This document shows positions 62,575 to 64,000 of a DNA stretch of 64,000 nucleotides, in pieces. The translations under genes and the position numbers were made by a program. Under the pieces are notes generated by a model, which was not told the origin of the DNA, ran no database searches, and worked only from the letters and a program-made list of their open reading frames with translations. Source of the DNA: Borborobacter arsenicus (GTDB lineage: Bacteria; Pseudomonadota; Alphaproteobacteria; Rhizobiales; Rhizobiaceae); NCBI RefSeq assembly GCF_003934165.1, contig NZ_ML133508.1, forward strand, positions 1 to 64,000. Direction: 5' to 3'. The number at the start of each line of letters is the position of its first letter. Position 1 is the stretch's first letter.

Positions 62575-64000
62575 TCAGTCACCCCAGGTGACGAACTCGG
62601 ATACGGCGCTCCGCTGGCTACGAAGGTGAAGGCGCAGCTTTTCCGTGGCCCCCTGATCGATTGCAAACGTCTTTTCTTCGATCACGACGCCGTATTCGTC
62701 TTTCGCCGCGGTCGCACTGATGATCTCGTTGCGAACGTCACGCGAAACGGCTGCAGGTTCCCTCTCCAGCGGGTCGCCCCAGCCGCCGCCGCCCGGCAGA
62801 ACGTAGCGGAACTCGTCACCCTCGTTGACGCGGATGGTGACCTTTGAGCCGATCTTCTCCTTAGTCGTCTTGGGGTTCAGGCAGACTGAGCCCGGCTTTC
62901 CGGCTTTGCCGCCATAGAGGCCGTAGGCACGGGTTGTCTGACGGTCGGCGCGGATCTGCAACGTGGCATCCGGCACCTTTATCCGATAGTCGCGGTAGAA
63001 GGGTGCGCCGCCACGGAACTTGCCGGCGCCGCAGCGATCCTGCGCGAATTCGTAGGCCAGGATCTCGACCGGATGCTCGGATTCGATCTGCTCAACCGAT
63101 TGCGAAGCCATGTTAACGAAGATGTTCGAGATGCCGTCGATTCCGTCTGCCCATGGCCTGCCGCCCCAGGTGCCGCAGGAGAAATCGACATAGACGAAAC
63201 GATCTCCTGACGGCGCGAAACCGGCGATCGTCACGCCCACATTGCCGCCGTCCGAAGCAGCGAACACCCGGTCGGGCACCATCTTGGCCAATGCGCCGAA
63301 GGCACAATCGACCATGCGGAAACCGGTCAGCGCGCGCGCCGCACAAGCGCCAGGCATTGCCACATTCGCAATCGTGCCTTCGGGTGCCGTGGTGCGGATG
63401 ATGCGGAATATGCCGTCATTGTTGGGAATGCCGCCGGGTAGGATTGAGCGAAGTGCCGTATAGGAGGCGGCTTCGGTGACCGATAAGGTGCAGTTGATGG
63501 CACCCCGGACTTGCGGTGCGCTGCCCGTCCAGTCGAACTCGACCGCCTCGCCTTGCTTGCGCACAGTCACGAAAAGGCGGATCGGGTGGCCGATATCCAT
63601 GCCGTCGTCGTCGATCCAGTCCTCGAAGGAAAACTCTCCGTCGGGAAGCTCGCCGACCGCAGCACGCGCCAGACGTTCGGTGTAGTCGATGATTTCGCGC
63701 ATATGGGCCAGCGATTCCTCGGCGCCATAGCGGTCCACCAGAGCAAGGATCTTACGCTGGGCTATCTCGCAGGCAGCGAGTTGAGCACGGAGATCGCCCA
63801 GAAGCTGAACGGGCAGCCGTACGTTCGTTTTGATCACCGTCCACAAGGATTCGTCCTGGTGTCCGGCCGAGACCAGCTTCAGGGGCGGGATACGCAGGCC
63901 TTCCTGAAAAATTTCGCTGGAATTCACCGAGTTGGAGCCGGGGACATGGCCGCCGACGTCGACATGGTGGGCGGTTGTGGCGGCAAACGCGATCAGTGTT
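62575..64000 (-). CDS. hyuB: Hydantoinase/oxoprolinase subunit B (HyuB-type), 5' end cut by the window
   Basis: The visible part is about 475 residues and the frame stays open to the window end, so the true start lies outside; GTG 63927 is an internal codon. The family motif TTAHHVDVGGHVPGS (about 63955-63975) is followed by SEIFQEGLRIPPLKLV, then FDWTGSAPQVRGAINCT, the metal/active-site region GACAARALTGFRMVD, EHPVEILAYEFAQDRCGAGKFRGG and the late RYVLPGGGGWGDPLERE. With HyuA it forms an ATP-dependent amidohydrolase or carboxylase. It is the first visible gene of the minus-strand operon, and the promoter is outside the window. Confidence 0.92.
   Translation of the reverse strand, partial: TLIAFAATTAHHVDVGGHVPGSNSVNSSEIFQEGLRIPPLKLVSAGHQDESLWTVIKTNVRLPVQLLGDLRAQLAACEIAQRKILALVDRYGAEESLAHMREIIDYTERLARAAVGELPDGEFSFEDWIDDDGMDIGHPIRLFVTVRKQGEAVEFDWTGSAPQVRGAINCTLSVTEAASYTALRSILPGGIPNNDGIFRIIRTTAPEGTIANVAMPGACAARALTGFRMVDCAFGALAKMVPDRVFAASDGGNVGVTIAGFAPSGDRFVYVDFSCGTWGGRPWADGIDGISNIFVNMASQSVEQIESEHPVEILAYEFAQDRCGAGKFRGGAPFYRDYRIKVPDATLQIRADRQTTRAYGLYGGKAGKPGSVCLNPKTTKEKIGSKVTIRVNEGDEFRYVLPGGGGWGDPLEREPAAVSRDVRNEIISATAAKDEYGVVIEEKTFAIDQGATEKLRLHLRSQRSAVSEFVTWGD

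Noticed and set aside
63927-63929. GTG 63927 as the hyuB start
   Set aside because: The frame continues to the window end with the family motif AHHVDVGG upstream, so the gene is cut by the window and the GTG is internal.
1-64000. CRISPR arrays or long tandem repeats
   Set aside because: No regularly spaced direct repeats were seen on reading the window.

Overview
The window looks like a chromosomal segment of an alphaproteobacterium of the order Hyphomicrobiales (Rhizobiales), most likely family Phyllobacteriaceae. The reasons are high GC content, a Fur-family Irr regulator divergent from fabA-fabB-fabI, the order rimP-nusA-ylxR-infB-rbfA-truB-rpsO-pnp, dnaA next to rpsT, and a cpa/tad pilus locus in the rhizobial order. 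I cannot fix the genus from the sequence alone.

Layout. Positions 1-3900 are accessory: the edge of an IS5-type element, a small lipoprotein, an unassigned conserved protein divergent from an XRE regulator, and an exported protein followed by a very small membrane protein. A tRNA-Gly(GCC) at 3899-3973 marks the border. Positions 4262-6870 hold a prolyl-tRNA editing protein, a thioredoxin-TPR protein, a Lon N-domain protein and a 52-residue protein. Positions 6997-17078 are the translation and RNA-metabolism operon: a promoter, an attenuator-like hairpin, rimP to truB, then rpsO and pnp with leader hairpins. Positions 17107-24290 hold an RsmC-like methyltransferase, fabI-fabB-fabA, irr, DUF4260, an SH3 protein, a 2-hydroxyacid dehydrogenase and a ThiF/MoeB protein. 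Positions 24311-29425 are the replication block recF-dnaN-dnaA (all minus strand), a 799-bp AT-rich gap with a DnaA box and clustered GANTC sites, and rpsT. Enoyl-CoA hydratase, mutM and deoB follow. Positions 32669-43444 are a Tad (type IVb) pilus locus.

Positions 43441-64000 are the most interesting part, an apparent catabolic cluster with no known substrate. It has an acyl-CoA ligase-tetR operon, a divergent five-gene branched-chain-amino-acid-type ABC transporter, and a plus-strand operon of a DUF1445 hydro-lyase, an MDR oxidoreductase, a diaminopropionate ammonia-lyase-like PLP enzyme and a three-subunit molybdenum hydroxylase. The [2Fe-2S] subunit of that hydroxylase is fused to a CoxG/SRPBCC domain. 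A convergent minus-strand operon carries hyuB-hyuA-type ATP-dependent amidohydrolase/carboxylase genes and a two-subunit CoA-transferase. An 18-bp inverted repeat, TAAGT-N8-ACTTA, occurs just upstream of both the transporter genes and the hydro-lyase operon, which suggests joint control, probably by the TetR protein. My inference is uptake, hydroxylation, ATP-driven ring opening, deamination and CoA activation of an N-heterocycle or lactam. The substrate is not readable from sequence.
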